Shown here one piece after another: positions 42,025 through 51,646 of a stretch of 64,000 nt of DNA; position 1 is the stretch's first letter, and each line of letters starts with the position of its first letter. The stretch is from Microbacterium sp. SCN 70-27 (GTDB taxonomy: Bacteria; Actinomycetota; Actinomycetes; Actinomycetales; Microbacteriaceae): NCBI GenBank assembly GCA_001724425.1, contig MEEK01000020.1, forward strand, positions 1-64,000. Reading direction: 5' to 3'. The notes beneath the pieces are model-generated. The model ran no database searches. It was not told the DNA's origin and saw only the letters and a program-made list of their open reading frames with translations. The translations under genes and the position numbers were made by a program.

Positions 42025-45000
42025 GTGGCATCCGACTCCTTCGTTCACCTGCACGTGCACAGCGAGTACTCGATGCTCGACGGCGCCGCGAAGATCGGCG
42101 CGATGACCCAGGCGGCGGCCGAATACGGCATGCCGGCGATCGCCGTGACCGACCACGGCAACACCTTCGCGGCGTTCGAGTTCTACAACGCCGCCAACAA
42201 CGCCGGGGTCAAGCCCATCATCGGTCTCGAGGCCTACGTCACCCCCGGCACCCACCGCAGCGACAAGTCGCGCGTGCAGTGGGGCACGGCCGACCAGCGC
42301 AGCGACGACGTGTCCGGCTCGGGCGCGTACACCCACATGACCCTGTGGAGCCAGACGACGCAGGGCATGCACAATCTGTTCCGGCTGAGCTCCCGCTCGA
42401 GCATGGAGGGCTACTACTTCAAGCCCCGCATGGACCGCGAACTCCTGCAGACCTACGGCAAAGGCCTCATCGCGACGACCGGGTGTCCCTCCGGCGAAGT
42501 GCAGACGCGCCTGCGACTCGGTCAGTACGACGCCGCCCGCGCCGCGGCGGCGGAGTTCCAGGACATCTTCGGCAAGGAGAACTACTTCGCCGAGATCATG
42601 GACCACGGCCTGTCCATCGAGCGCCGTGTCATGACGGATCTCCTCCGTATCGCGAAGGACCTCGACATCCCGCTGGTCGCGACGAACGACTCGCACTACA
42701 CGCACCAGCACGAGGCGGATGCCCACGCCGCGCTCCTGTGCGTGCAGTCCGGGTCGACGCTCGACGACCCGAACCGCTTCAAGTTCGACGGCGACGGCTA
42801 CTACATCAAGACCGCCGCGGAGATGCGGCAGCTCTTCCGCGATCATCCGGACGCGTGCGACAACACGCTGCTCATCGCCGAGCGGTGCGAGATCGAGTTC
42901 GACACCGCCGCGAACTACATGCCCCGCTTCCCCGTTCCCGCCGGGGAGACCGAGGACAGCTGGCTCATCAAAGAGGTCGAGAACGGTCTGCGCTACCGCT
43001 ACCCGGGCGGCATCCCCGACAAGGTCCGGAAGCAGGCCGAATACGAGACCGGCATCATCCTGCAGATGGGGTTCCCCGGCTACTTCCTCGTGGTCGCCGA
43101 CTTCATCAACTGGGCGAAGGACAACGGCATCCGCGTCGGCCCCGGTCGCGGCTCCGGCGCCGGCTCGATGGTCGCCTACGCGATGAAGATCACCGACCTC
43201 GACCCGCTCGAGCACGGTCTCATCTTCGAGCGGTTCCTGAACCCCGACCGCGTCTCGATGCCCGACTTCGACGTCGACTTCGACGACCGTCGCCGCGGTG
43301 AGGTGATCGAGTACGTCACGGAGAAGTACGGCTCAGAGCGGGTCGCCCAGATCGTGACTTACGGCACCATCAAGTCGAAGCAGGCGCTGAAGGACGCCGG
43401 CCGCGTGCTCGGGTTCCCCTTCAGCATGGGGGAGAGGCTCACCAAGGCCATGCCGCCCGCCGTCATGGGCAAGGACATGGAGCTCGGCGGCATGTTCGAC
43501 CCCGAGCACAAGCGGTTCAAGGAGGCGAGCGAGTTCCGCGCCCTCATCGAGAGCGACCCGGAAGCGAAGACGGTCTTCGACCGCGCGCTCGGTCTCGAGG
43601 GCCTCAAACGTCAATGGGGCGTCCACGCCGCCGGCGTCATCATGTCGTCCGAGCCGCTGCTCGACATCATCCCGATCATGCGGCGTGAGCAGGACGGGCA
43701 GATCGTCACCCAGTTCGACTACCCGTCGTGCGAGTCGCTCGGGCTCATCAAGATGGACTTCCTGGGGCTCCGGAACCTGACGATCATCTCCGACGCGCTC
43801 GAGAACATCCGTATGAACCGCGGCGAGGACCTCGACCTCGAGCATCTCGCCCTCGACGACCGCGCAGCGTACGACCTGCTGACCCGGGGCGACACGCTCG
43901 GCGTCTTCCAGCTCGACGGCGGCCCCATGCGTGCGCTGCTGCGCCTCATGAAGCCGGACAACTTCGAGGACATCTCCGCCGTCATCGCGCTGTACCGGCC
44001 GGGTCCCATGGGCGCGAACTCACACACCAACTACGCGCTGCGCAAGAACGGTCTGCAGCCGATCACTCCGATTCACCCCGAACTCGAGGAGCCGCTGCGC
44101 GACATCCTCGACACGACGTACGGCCTGATCATCTATCAGGAGCAGGTCATGGCGATCGCGCAGAGAGTGGCGGGGTTCTCTCTCGGTCAGGCCGACATCC
44201 TCCGCCGCGCGATGGGCAAGAAGAAGAAGTCCGAGCTCGACAAGCAGTACGAGGGCTTCTCGGGCGGCATGGCCGAGCGAGGCTATGGCGAAGGGGCCGT
44301 GACGGCGCTGTGGGACATCCTGCTGCCGTTCTCCGACTACGCGTTCAACAAGGCGCACTCCGCCGCCTACGGCCTCGTGTCGTACTGGACGGCGTACCTC
44401 AAGGCGCATTACCCCGCCGAGTACATGGCCGCCCTGCTCACGAGCGTCGGCGATTCGAAGGACAAGATGGCGGTGTACCTCAACGAGTGCCGCCGGATGG
44501 GCATCCGGGTGCTGCCGCCGGATGTCAGCGAGTCGATCCGCTACTTCGCGGCCGTCGGCGAGGACATCCGCTTCGGCCTCGGCGCGGTCCGCAACGTCGG
44601 CGCGAACGTCGTCGACGGCATCGTCAGTGCGCGCGAGGATGCCCCGTACACCTCCTTCCACGGGTTCCTCGACACGGTGCCGGCGCACGTCGCCAACAAG
44701 CGCACCGTCGAATCGCTCATCAAGGCGGGCGCGTTCGACTCGATGGGAGACACCCGCCGGGCGCTGCTGGAGGTCCACGAGGACGCCGTGGAAGCCGCGA
44801 TCGGGCGCAAGCGAAACGAGGCGCAGGGCGCGATCGGGTTCGATTTCGACAGTCTGTACGACGCGGCCGAAGAGGCGGTGCCGGCGAAGGTTCCCGCGCG
44901 TCCGGAGTGGACGAAGAAGGACAAGCTCGCCTTCGAACGCGAGATGCTGGGGCTCTACGTCTCCGACCATCCGCTCGCGGGCCTCGAGATCCCTCTCGCG

Positions 45001-45543
45001 AAGCACGCATCCACGAGCATCCACGACCTTCTCGCCGACGAGGACGTCTCCGACGGCGACATCGTCACCGTGGCGGGGCTCGTCACGAGCGTGCAGCACC
45101 GCGTCGCGAAGCAGAGCGGCAACCCGTACGGCATGATCACCGTCGAGGACTTCGACGGCGAAGTCACCGTCATGTTCATGGGCAAGACGTACACCGAGTT
45201 CCAGTCGATGCTCGTCGCCGACTCGATCCTCGTCGTGCGAGGCCGCGTGTCGCGACGGGACGACGGCCTGAACCTCCACGGCCAATCCGCGTTCGTGCCC
45301 GATCTCGGCAACGTGGAGGCATCCGGTCCCCTCGTGCTGCTCATGCCCGAGCATCGGGCCACCGAGGCGACGGTGGAAGAGCTTGCACGGGTCTTCTCCC
45401 GCCACCCGGGCGGCACCGAGATCACGCTGAAACTGCATCGTGGCGGAACGGCGAAGGTGTTCGAGGTGCCCGCGCGAGTGGGGATCTCGGTCGATCTCTA
45501 CGGCGAGCTGAAGGGGCTGCTCGGGCCGCAGTGCCTCGGGTGA
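42025..45543 (+). CDS. dnaE: DNA polymerase III alpha subunit
   Basis: A 1172-residue replicative polymerase. The N-terminal PHP domain starts FVHLHVHSEYSMLDG and contains AVTDHGN; actinobacterial DnaE1 uses this domain for proofreading. The C-family polymerase core has GPGRGSGAGSMVAY and the catalytic PDFDVDFDDRR (D414, D416, D418). YNFNKAHS-like DYAFNKAHSAAYGLV marks the fingers. An HhH region and an OB fold (about 1010-1090) follow. The length and domain order fit DnaE1, not the mutagenic DnaE2. GTG start. Confidence 0.96.
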   Translation: MASDSFVHLHVHSEYSMLDGAAKIGAMTQAAAEYGMPAIAVTDHGNTFAAFEFYNAANNAGVKPIIGLEAYVTPGTHRSDKSRVQWGTADQRSDDVSGSGAYTHMTLWSQTTQGMHNLFRLSSRSSMEGYYFKPRMDRELLQTYGKGLIATTGCPSGEVQTRLRLGQYDAARAAAAEFQDIFGKENYFAEIMDHGLSIERRVMTDLLRIAKDLDIPLVATNDSHYTHQHEADAHAALLCVQSGSTLDDPNRFKFDGDGYYIKTAAEMRQLFRDHPDACDNTLLIAERCEIEFDTAANYMPRFPVPAGETEDSWLIKEVENGLRYRYPGGIPDKVRKQAEYETGIILQMGFPGYFLVVADFINWAKDNGIRVGPGRGSGAGSMVAYAMKITDLDPLEHGLIFERFLNPDRVSMPDFDVDFDDRRRGEVIEYVTEKYGSERVAQIVTYGTIKSKQALKDAGRVLGFPFSMGERLTKAMPPAVMGKDMELGGMFDPEHKRFKEASEFRALIESDPEAKTVFDRALGLEGLKRQWGVHAAGVIMSSEPLLDIIPIMRREQDGQIVTQFDYPSCESLGLIKMDFLGLRNLTIISDALENIRMNRGEDLDLEHLALDDRAAYDLLTRGDTLGVFQLDGGPMRALLRLMKPDNFEDISAVIALYRPGPMGANSHTNYALRKNGLQPITPIHPELEEPLRDILDTTYGLIIYQEQVMAIAQRVAGFSLGQADILRRAMGKKKKSELDKQYEGFSGGMAERGYGEGAVTALWDILLPFSDYAFNKAHSAAYGLVSYWTAYLKAHYPAEYMAALLTSVGDSKDKMAVYLNECRRMGIRVLPPDVSESIRYFAAVGEDIRFGLGAVRNVGANVVDGIVSAREDAPYTSFHGFLDTVPAHVANKRTVESLIKAGAFDSMGDTRRALLEVHEDAVEAAIGRKRNEAQGAIGFDFDSLYDAAEEAVPAKVPARPEWTKKDKLAFEREMLGLYVSDHPLAGLEIPLAKHASTSIHDLLADEDVSDGDIVTVAGLVTSVQHRVAKQSGNPYGMITVEDFDGEVTVMFMGKTYTEFQSMLVADSILVVRGRVSRRDDGLNLHGQSAFVPDLGNVEASGPLVLLMPEHRATEATVEELARVFSRHPGGTEITLKLHRGGTAKVFEVPARVGISVDLYGELKGLLGPQCLG

Positions 45544-45560
45544 ACCAAAGGTCGAGTGGG

Positions 45561-45566
45561 TAGGAT
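45561..45566 (+). promoter_or_regulatory. -10 hexamer TAGGAT of the 348-residue membrane protein gene
   Basis: TAGGAT lies 34 bases before the GTG, with GGAAGGA six bases before the start. Confidence 0.4.
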
Positions 45567-45600
45567 CTCAACCGACAACCCCGTCGTGGAAGGACCGATC

Positions 45601-46647
45601 GTGACCGACGAGAAGAACGCACCCCAGCCGGAAGACGTCACCGAACCGCCCGTCGAAGGCGCGCCCACAGAGCGCGAGGTTCCCGCAGAATCCGTCGATC
45701 CCGACGTGTCCTACGACTCCCTCGCCGACGCGTTCACTGCCATCACCGACGGTCCGGATGCCGTGGACGAGACCGCTCCGCCGCAGTACGGCGTCGGCCC
45801 CTTCTCCGTGCGCGAGGTCGCCCTCGGGGGGATCTGGCTCGTCGCGTTCGTCGTATCCTTCTTCCCGGTCTACAGCGGGATCCTCTCCGGATCGGTCTGG
45901 ACGTCCGGCATCGACTGGGTGCTGACGATCGGTGTCCCCACGATCGCGGTGTTCCTCGTCGGCCTTCGCCGCCTGTCTCCGCAGGGCATCCGCAGGGTCG
46001 GTTCGCTCGGCATCGATCAGTTCGCCTCCGTCGCGTTCTCCGTCGCGACGATCGTGTGGCTCGGCATCCTCTGGGCATCGTTCGTCAACCTCGCGACCCG
46101 TCAGATCTTCCTCGCGAGCTGGGTCGTCTGGGTCGAATTCATTCTCATGTTCGCAGGCGTTCTGCTGACGGTGTTCGCACCGCTGTTCCCGACGATCGGC
46201 GAGGACTTCCGTCACCGCACCACCGTTCCCGCCCACCGCTTCGCGAGCCCCGCCCGGCCCGTCGTCGAGCGCCCGCACACGCCGCGTCCCGCGCCGAGCC
46301 CGGCACCGGAGGCCGTGCCGCAGGCGGCGGCATCCTCCTCCTCCTCCTCCTCCGAGCAGGCGTTCGGGGCTGCAGTCGACGGACCGCTCGCGACCGAGAC
46401 GAGCGAGGTCGAGCCGATCGTCGACGAGGTCGTCACCACAACTGCCGCTGCTCCGGCGTCGCAGGCGTTCTGGGCGCTCGCTCCCGTGGAGCGCACCGTC
46501 GTCGACGAGACGGGTGCACCGATCTTCACGATCGGCCCCTCGGCCTGGGCCCTCGTGATCGAAGACCGCGGCGAGAGCTTCGTCGTGCGTCACGATGACG
46601 GCCGCATCGGCTACCTGACAGACGTGTCCGGCGTCACGCGCGGCTGA
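45601..46647 (+). CDS. Four-helix membrane protein of unknown function
   Basis: A 348-residue protein I do not recognise. An acidic N-terminal tail (1-60) leads to four membrane helices (about 75-95, 105-122, 140-162 and 170-190). A Pro/Ala/Ser-rich stretch with seven in-frame TCC codons (46333-46353) follows. The last 60 residues (VDETGAPIFTIGPSAWALVIEDRGESFVV, then GRIGYLTDVSG) look like a small SH3-type beta domain. GTG 45601 was chosen for GGAAGGA upstream. It sits between dnaE and hisD without obvious link to either. Confidence 0.8.
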   Translation: MTDEKNAPQPEDVTEPPVEGAPTEREVPAESVDPDVSYDSLADAFTAITDGPDAVDETAPPQYGVGPFSVREVALGGIWLVAFVVSFFPVYSGILSGSVWTSGIDWVLTIGVPTIAVFLVGLRRLSPQGIRRVGSLGIDQFASVAFSVATIVWLGILWASFVNLATRQIFLASWVVWVEFILMFAGVLLTVFAPLFPTIGEDFRHRTTVPAHRFASPARPVVERPHTPRPAPSPAPEAVPQAAASSSSSSSEQAFGAAVDGPLATETSEVEPIVDEVVTTTAAAPASQAFWALAPVERTVVDETGAPIFTIGPSAWALVIEDRGESFVVRHDDGRIGYLTDVSGVTRG

Positions 46648-46665
46648 CCGGCTGTGCCGCTCGGA

Positions 46666-46671
46666 TAATCT
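46666..46671 (+). promoter_or_regulatory. -10 hexamer TAATCT of hisD, leaderless
   Basis: TAATCT plus six bases plus ATG; no ribosome site seen. Confidence 0.5.
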
Positions 46672-46677
46672 GGACGG

Positions 46678-47988
46678 ATGCTCCGCACGATCGACCTCCG
46701 AGGTCGCGCCCTCACCACGGCTGACCTTCTCGCCGCCGTCCCGCGTGCCCAGGCGGCGCGCGCCGAGGCACTGCAGGCGGCGGCCGACATCGTCGCCGAC
46801 GTCCGCACGCGCGGCGAGGCTGCCCTGCGCGAACAGGCCGCGCGTTTCGATCACGTCAGCGATCACCCGATCCGGGTGCCGCAGGCGCACCTCGACGAGG
46901 CCCTCGAGGGCATGGACCCGGGTGTTCGCGCCGCGATCGAAGAGGCGATCCGCCGCGTGCGCGTCGCGTCGGCGGCGCAGGTTCCCGCTACGGTCGTGAC
47001 CGACGTCGCGCCCGGTGCCCGTGTCGAGCAGCGCTGGCAGCCGGTGCGGCGGGCGGGGGTCTACGTTCCCGGAGGCAAGGCCGCGTACCCGTCGAGTGTC
47101 GTCATGAACGTCGTCCCGGCGCAGGTGGCCGGTGTCGCAGACGTGGCGCTCGCGTCGCCCGCGCAAGCGGAGTTCGACGGGCGCGTCGATCCCGATGTCC
47201 TCGCGACGGCGAAGCTCCTCGGCGTGACGGAGGTCTACGCGATGGGCGGCGCGGGAGCCGTCGGCGCCTACGCGTTCGGTGTCGACAGCCTCGGCCTCGA
47301 TCCGGTCGACGTGATCACAGGCCCCGGCAACAACTTCGTCGCGTCGGCGAAGCGCGTCGTCGCCGGCATCGTCGGCACCGACTCGGAGGCCGGCGCGACC
47401 GAGATCCTCATCGTCGCCGACGAGAATGCCGATCCGGCTCTCGTCGCGGTCGACCTCATCAGTCAGGCGGAGCACGACGAGCAGGCATCCACGGTGCTCG
47501 TGACGTGGTCGCAAGAGCTCGCCGACGCGGTGCGCGTCGAGGTGGCAGCACGCGTCGACGCGACGCGCAACGCCGCCCGGGCGCGCGCCGCACTGGAGGG
47601 CACACAGTCCGCGATCGTCCTCGTCGACGACCGCGCCGGCGCCGTCGCGTTCAGCAACGCCTACGCGCCCGAGCACCTCGAGCTGCACCTCGTCGACCCG
47701 CAGCCGGCGGAATACGTGAACGCCGGAGCGGTCTTCGTCGGGGCGTTCTCACCCGTGAGCCTCGGCGACTACCTCGCCGGCAGCAACCACGTCCTCCCGA
47801 CCGGCGGCCAGGCGCGCTACGCCGCAGGACTGTCGGCGTCGACCTTCCTCCGTCCCCAGCAGGTGATCACCTACGATCGCGGAGCGCTGCAGACGGTCGC
47901 GGACGGCATCGTCGCGCTGGCGGATGCCGAGGGGCTCCCCGCGCACGGCGAGGCCGTCACCGCTCGATTCGCAGGCACGGAGGCCTAG
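46678..47988 (+). CDS. hisD: Histidinol dehydrogenase
   Basis: A 436-residue zinc enzyme, last two steps of histidine synthesis (histidinol to histidine, NAD). Motifs: VPGGKAAYPSSVVMN, GVTEVYAMGGAGAVGAYAFG, GPGNNFVASAKR, zinc/catalytic ISQAEHDEQA, and the C-terminal SNHVLPTGGQARY. No other his gene is adjacent. Followed directly by nrdR (stop TAG then ATG). Confidence 0.95.
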   Translation: MLRTIDLRGRALTTADLLAAVPRAQAARAEALQAAADIVADVRTRGEAALREQAARFDHVSDHPIRVPQAHLDEALEGMDPGVRAAIEEAIRRVRVASAAQVPATVVTDVAPGARVEQRWQPVRRAGVYVPGGKAAYPSSVVMNVVPAQVAGVADVALASPAQAEFDGRVDPDVLATAKLLGVTEVYAMGGAGAVGAYAFGVDSLGLDPVDVITGPGNNFVASAKRVVAGIVGTDSEAGATEILIVADENADPALVAVDLISQAEHDEQASTVLVTWSQELADAVRVEVAARVDATRNAARARAALEGTQSAIVLVDDRAGAVAFSNAYAPEHLELHLVDPQPAEYVNAGAVFVGAFSPVSLGDYLAGSNHVLPTGGQARYAAGLSASTFLRPQQVITYDRGALQTVADGIVALADAEGLPAHGEAVTARFAGTEA

Positions 47989-48456
47989 ATGCACTGCCCG
48001 TTCTGCCGCCACCCCGACTCCCGCGTCATCGATTCCCGCACGAGCGATGACGGACTCAGCATCCGTCGCCGCAGGCAGTGCCCCGAGTGTGGGGGGCGGT
48101 TCTCGACGATCGAGACGGCGAGCCTCGGCGTCATCAAGCGCTCGGGCGTCATCGAGCCGTTCAGTCGCGAGAAGGTCGTCTCGGGCGTGCGCAAAGCCTG
48201 TCAGGGACGCCCGGTGACCGAGGCCGACCTGGCTCTGCTCGCGCAGACCGTCGAGGAGGCCGTGCGCCAGACCGGTGCCTCACAGGTCGACACCAACGAG
48301 ATCGGCCTCGCGATCCTCGAGCCTCTCCGCGATCTCGACGAGGTCGCCTACCTGCGCTTCGCGAGCGTCTACCAGGCGTTCGACTCCCTGGACGACTTCG
48401 AGGCATCCATCGCGCGCCTGCGCGCCGATCACGCGCGCGCGGAGCGATCCGAGTAG
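47989..48456 (+). CDS. nrdR: Ribonucleotide reductase repressor NrdR
   Basis: A 155-residue repressor of nrd operons that senses dATP/ATP. The N-terminal zinc ribbon is MHCPFC...[12 protein letters not shown] (C3, C6, C31, C34), followed by the ATP-cone domain [24 protein letters not shown]. The start ATG abuts the hisD stop, so it is cotranscribed with hisD. No nrd gene is in the window. Confidence 0.95.
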   Translation: MHCPFCRHPDSRVIDSRTSDDGLSIRRRRQCPECGGRFSTIETASLGVIKRSGVIEPFSREKVVSGVRKACQGRPVTEADLALLAQTVEEAVRQTGASQVDTNEIGLAILEPLRDLDEVAYLRFASVYQAFDSLDDFEASIARLRADHARAERSE

Positions 48457-48496
48457 TTCCGGCCCGCGCGGATGCGGTGCGGAGTGCGCGGCGCCC

Positions 48497-48502
48497 TAGG
48501 CT
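48497..48502 (+). promoter_or_regulatory. -10 hexamer TAGGCT of pyrD, leaderless
   Basis: TAGGCT is seven bases before ATG 48510. The adjacent GTG at 48507 is an alternative start. Confidence 0.45.
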
Positions 48503-48509
48503 GAACGTG

Positions 48510-49535
48510 ATGTATCCCTTCATCTTCCGCACGTTCTTCGCGCGCATGGATCCCGAGCGGGCCCACCACCTCGTCATCCCCGTGATCCGGGCGATCGGTG
48601 TCTGGCCGATCGCCCCCATCGCCCGGGCTCTGACGAAGCCCGACCCGCGTCTTCGCACCGAGGCTCTCGGCCTGGTCTTCGACTCCCCGTTCGGCGTCGC
48701 CGCGGGCTTCGACAAGAACGCCGTCATGAGCGAAGGGCTCCACGCGCTCGGCTTCGGGCATGTCGAAATCGGCACCGTCACGGCGATCGCGCAGGAGGGG
48801 AACCCTCGGCCACGGCTCTTCCGCCTCGTGGAGGACCGCGCGCTCATCAACCGGATGGGCTTCAACAACGCCGGAGCCGCCGCCGCCGCGGAGCGACTGC
48901 GACGCTCACGCCGCCGTCCGCGACGGGCGATCCTCGGCGCCAACATCGGCAAGAGTCGCGTCGTCGACGTGGAGGCGGCGACGGATGACTACGTCGCGAG
49001 CACCCGCGCCATCGCGCCCGTCGCCGACTACCTGGTCGTCAACGTCTCCTCCCCGAACACACCGGGTCTGCGCGGGCTCCAGGCCGTCGAGACGCTGCGC
49101 CCGCTGCTGGAAGCAGTGCGGGATGCCGCGGGTGAGACACCCCTGCTCGTGAAAATCGCTCCCGACCTGCCCGATGACGAGATCGAGACGATCGCCCGAC
49201 TCGCCGTCGATCTGGGGCTCGCCGGACTCGTCGCGACCAACACGACGATCGCGCGGGAGCCGCTCAGTGCGGACCCTGCCGTCGTCGAGGCGATGGGAGC
49301 GGGCGGACTGTCCGGTGCGCCGCTGCGCCGACGCTCACTCGAGGTGCTGCGGACGGTCCGTGCGGTCGTGCCGGCGGAGTTCTGCGTGATCTCGGCCGGG
49401 GGAGTGGAGACGGCAGACGACGTGCGCGAACGCCTTGCGGCGGGCGCCGACCTCGTCCAGGGCTACACGGCGTTCATCTACCGCGGCCCGTTGTGGGCAC
49501 GCCAGATCAACCGGGGCCTCGCGAAGGCGCTCTGA
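48510..49535 (+). CDS. pyrD: Dihydroorotate dehydrogenase, class 2 (quinone)
   Basis: A 341-residue membrane-associated flavoenzyme of pyrimidine synthesis passing electrons to menaquinone. An N-terminal helical quinone tunnel (FIFRTFFARMDPERAHH) precedes the barrel. GVAAGFDKNA, GFGHVEIGTVT, NRMGFNNAGA, VVNVSSPNTPGLR (catalytic Ser region) and ATNTT are present. The N-terminal extension identifies class 2. Confidence 0.95.
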   Translation: MYPFIFRTFFARMDPERAHHLVIPVIRAIGVWPIAPIARALTKPDPRLRTEALGLVFDSPFGVAAGFDKNAVMSEGLHALGFGHVEIGTVTAIAQEGNPRPRLFRLVEDRALINRMGFNNAGAAAAAERLRRSRRRPRRAILGANIGKSRVVDVEAATDDYVASTRAIAPVADYLVVNVSSPNTPGLRGLQAVETLRPLLEAVRDAAGETPLLVKIAPDLPDDEIETIARLAVDLGLAGLVATNTTIAREPLSADPAVVEAMGAGGLSGAPLRRRSLEVLRTVRAVVPAEFCVISAGGVETADDVRERLAAGADLVQGYTAFIYRGPLWARQINRGLAKAL

Positions 49536-49550
49536 ACGACCCGTTCAGAA
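49532..49550. terminator. Small bidirectional hairpin at the pyrD/DUF3043 junction
   Basis: TCTGAAC-GACCC-GTTCAGA is a perfect 7-bp stem that includes the pyrD stop codon and ends 10 bases before the DUF3043 stop. No T-tract, so it is a weak candidate. Confidence 0.4.
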
Positions 49551-49559
49551 CGGCCCGGC

Positions 49560-50114
49560 TCAGGACGGGTACTCGCCGCGCTTGACCTGCGGCTTCGGCA
49601 GGCGCATGAAACGCATCTGGACCGACCGCATCGCGGCGTACCAGCCGAGGCCCTTCTCGGTGCGATCGCCCCACTTCTTCTTCGCGAGACGCTTGATCCG
49701 CGCGCTCGTGATGATCATGTCGCCGAGGGTGAAGAGGATGAACACCCACAGGGCAAGGTACGCGTAGAACTGCAGAGCCGTGTTCTGTACGACGGCGACG
49801 AGGATCACGAGGACCATGAGCGGCATCAGCAGCTCGCCCAGGTGCCATCCCGCGTCGACCCAGTCGCGCACGAACCTGCGCTGCGGCCCCTTGTCGCGAA
49901 CGGGCAGATACTTCTCGTCGCCGTTGGCCATGCCGACGCGCGCCTTGTTCCGCTGCTCGGCGAGGTTCGCCTTCGCGCGGGCCCGTGCCTCCTTCGTGTC
50001 GGGCACGAGGGGGCGCTTTCGGGCGGCCTCCTGCTCGGCACGCGACGGCGTGGGACGGTGCTTGCCCGGGCCGGCGTCGGGTTCGGTGTCGGGGGCGGGC
50101 GGAGTCTTGGCCAC
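49560..50114 (-). CDS. DUF3043 membrane protein
   Basis: A 184-residue protein of the actinobacterial DUF3043 family. A Pro/charged N-terminal half with RAEQEAARKRPLVPDTKEARARAKANLAEQR, then YLPVRDKGPQRRFVRDWVDAGWHLGELLMPL, two membrane helices (about 108-145) and a basic tail. Function unknown. The GTG start is 61 bases from the divergent peptidase gene, which shares the promoter region. Confidence 0.88.
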   Translation of the reverse strand: MAKTPPAPDTEPDAGPGKHRPTPSRAEQEAARKRPLVPDTKEARARAKANLAEQRNKARVGMANGDEKYLPVRDKGPQRRFVRDWVDAGWHLGELLMPLMVLVILVAVVQNTALQFYAYLALWVFILFTLGDMIITSARIKRLAKKKWGDRTEKGLGWYAAMRSVQMRFMRLPKPQVKRGEYPS

Positions 50115-50162
50115 GGGTGGGGTCCTCGGTATCGGTGCTGCGGGAGCGCGAAGCGCGCCACC

Positions 50163-50168
50163 TAAGAT
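50163..50168 (+). promoter_or_regulatory. -10 hexamer TAAGAT of the M20 peptidase gene
   Basis: TAAGAT is seven bases before the ATG with no ribosome site; probably leaderless. Confidence 0.45.
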
Positions 50169-50175
50169 TACCCGC

Positions 50176-51570
50176 ATGACCTCCGAGACTTCCCGCTCCG
50201 CATCCGTCCGCGACGCCGCCGAGGCAGCGGTGCCCGCCGCACTCGCAGATCTCGGGGATCTCGTCCGCATCCGGTCGATCGCGTTCCCGGGGTTCGAGCG
50301 CGCCGAGGTCGAGCGCAGTGCCGCCGCGGTGAAGTCCCTCCTCGACGACCTCGGGATCTTCGACAGCGTCGAGGTCAAGACGGCTGTGATCCCCGAGACG
50401 GGGGCGGAGGGGATGCCCGCCGTCCTCGCGTCGCGCGCGGCGCGGAACGGCCGGCCCACGATCCTCCTGTACGCGCACCACGACGTGCAGCCCGTCGGGG
50501 ACGAGTCGCTGTGGGAGTCGGCGCCGTTCGAACCCACGGTTCGTGGCGGGCGCCTCTACGGCCGCGGAGCCGCCGATGACAAGGCCGGGGTCATGGCGCA
50601 CGTCGGCGCCCTCCGCGCGCTGGTGGAGGCGGTCGGACCCGACTTCGACCTCGGCGTGAACCTCTTCATCGAGGGTGAGGAGGAAGCCGGCTCGGCGTCC
50701 TTCGCCGCCTTCCTCGCGGAGAACGCCGATGCGCTGCGCGCCGACGTCATCGTCGTCGCCGATTCGGGCAACTGGGATGCCACGACCCCCGCCCTCACCG
50801 TCTCGCTCCGTGGCAACGCACGCTTCACGATGCGGGTGAAGACGCTCGAGCACGCCTCGCATTCGGGCATGTTCGGGGGAGCTGTCCCCGATGCGATGCT
50901 CGCGACCGTCAAGCTCCTCGCGACGCTGTGGGACGACGACGGGTCGGTCGCCGTCGCCGGTGTGACCGAGCGCGATGCCGAGACGCCCGACTACAGCGAG
51001 GCGACCCTCCGCGACGAGGCGGGCCTTCCCTCCGGGGTGAGCCCGATCGGCCGAGGTACGATCCTCAGCCGCATCTGGAACAAGCCGTCGCTCACCGTCA
51101 CGGGGATCGACGCGCCGAGCGTGAAGAACGCCTCGAACACGCTCTCGCCCGAGGTCTCGGTCGTCATCAGCATGCGCGTCGCGCCGGGACAGGATGCCCG
51201 CGCCGCCTACGACGCCCTCGAGACGCACCTGCGCGCCCACGCCCCCTTCGGCGCGGAACTGACCTTCACCGACATCGACTGCGGCGACGCGTTCCTCGTC
51301 GACACGAGCGGAACCGCCGTCTCGCTCGCCCGCGGGGCGCTCGAGGCGGGGTACGGCGTCCCGCCCGTCGACATCGGCGTCGGGGGGTCGATCCCCTTCA
51401 TCGCCGACCTCGTGCGCGAGTTCCCCGCCGCCCAGATCCTGGTCACGGGAGTCGAAGACCCGCACGCGCGGGCGCACAGCCCGAATGAGTCGCTCCACCT
51501 CGACACGTTCCGGCACGCGCTCGTGTCCGAAGCCCTCCTGCTCGAGAGCCTCGACGCCTCGGAGATCTGA
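50176..51570 (+). CDS. M20-family dipeptidase
   Basis: A 464-residue zinc peptidase. Metal and catalytic motifs in order: LLYAHHDVQPV (His ligand and Asp), GRGAADDKAG (bridging Asp), IEGEEEAGS (base Glu and ligand Glu), VVADSGNW (Asp) and a late HARAHSPNE (His). The lid domain begins at LTVSLRGNARFTMRVKTLEHASHSG. Probably a cytoplasmic dipeptidase or carnosinase-like enzyme; the substrate cannot be set. The start was chosen at ATG 50176 behind a TAAGAT -10. Confidence 0.92.
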   Translation: MTSETSRSASVRDAAEAAVPAALADLGDLVRIRSIAFPGFERAEVERSAAAVKSLLDDLGIFDSVEVKTAVIPETGAEGMPAVLASRAARNGRPTILLYAHHDVQPVGDESLWESAPFEPTVRGGRLYGRGAADDKAGVMAHVGALRALVEAVGPDFDLGVNLFIEGEEEAGSASFAAFLAENADALRADVIVVADSGNWDATTPALTVSLRGNARFTMRVKTLEHASHSGMFGGAVPDAMLATVKLLATLWDDDGSVAVAGVTERDAETPDYSEATLRDEAGLPSGVSPIGRGTILSRIWNKPSLTVTGIDAPSVKNASNTLSPEVSVVISMRVAPGQDARAAYDALETHLRAHAPFGAELTFTDIDCGDAFLVDTSGTAVSLARGALEAGYGVPPVDIGVGGSIPFIADLVREFPAAQILVTGVEDPHARAHSPNESLHLDTFRHALVSEALLLESLDASEI

Positions 51571-51592
51571 GCCGGCGCGCCCCAAGGCGGCG

Positions 51593-51598
51593 TAGAAT
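51593..51598 (+). promoter_or_regulatory. -10 hexamer TAGAAT of erpA
   Basis: TAGAAT lies 48 bases before the ATG; a GGGAG ribosome site follows in the leader. Confidence 0.45.
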
Positions 51599-51646
51599 CG
51601 AGGCATCCAGCCGGATGACACCGGCCCGACACTCCGGGAGTACCCC

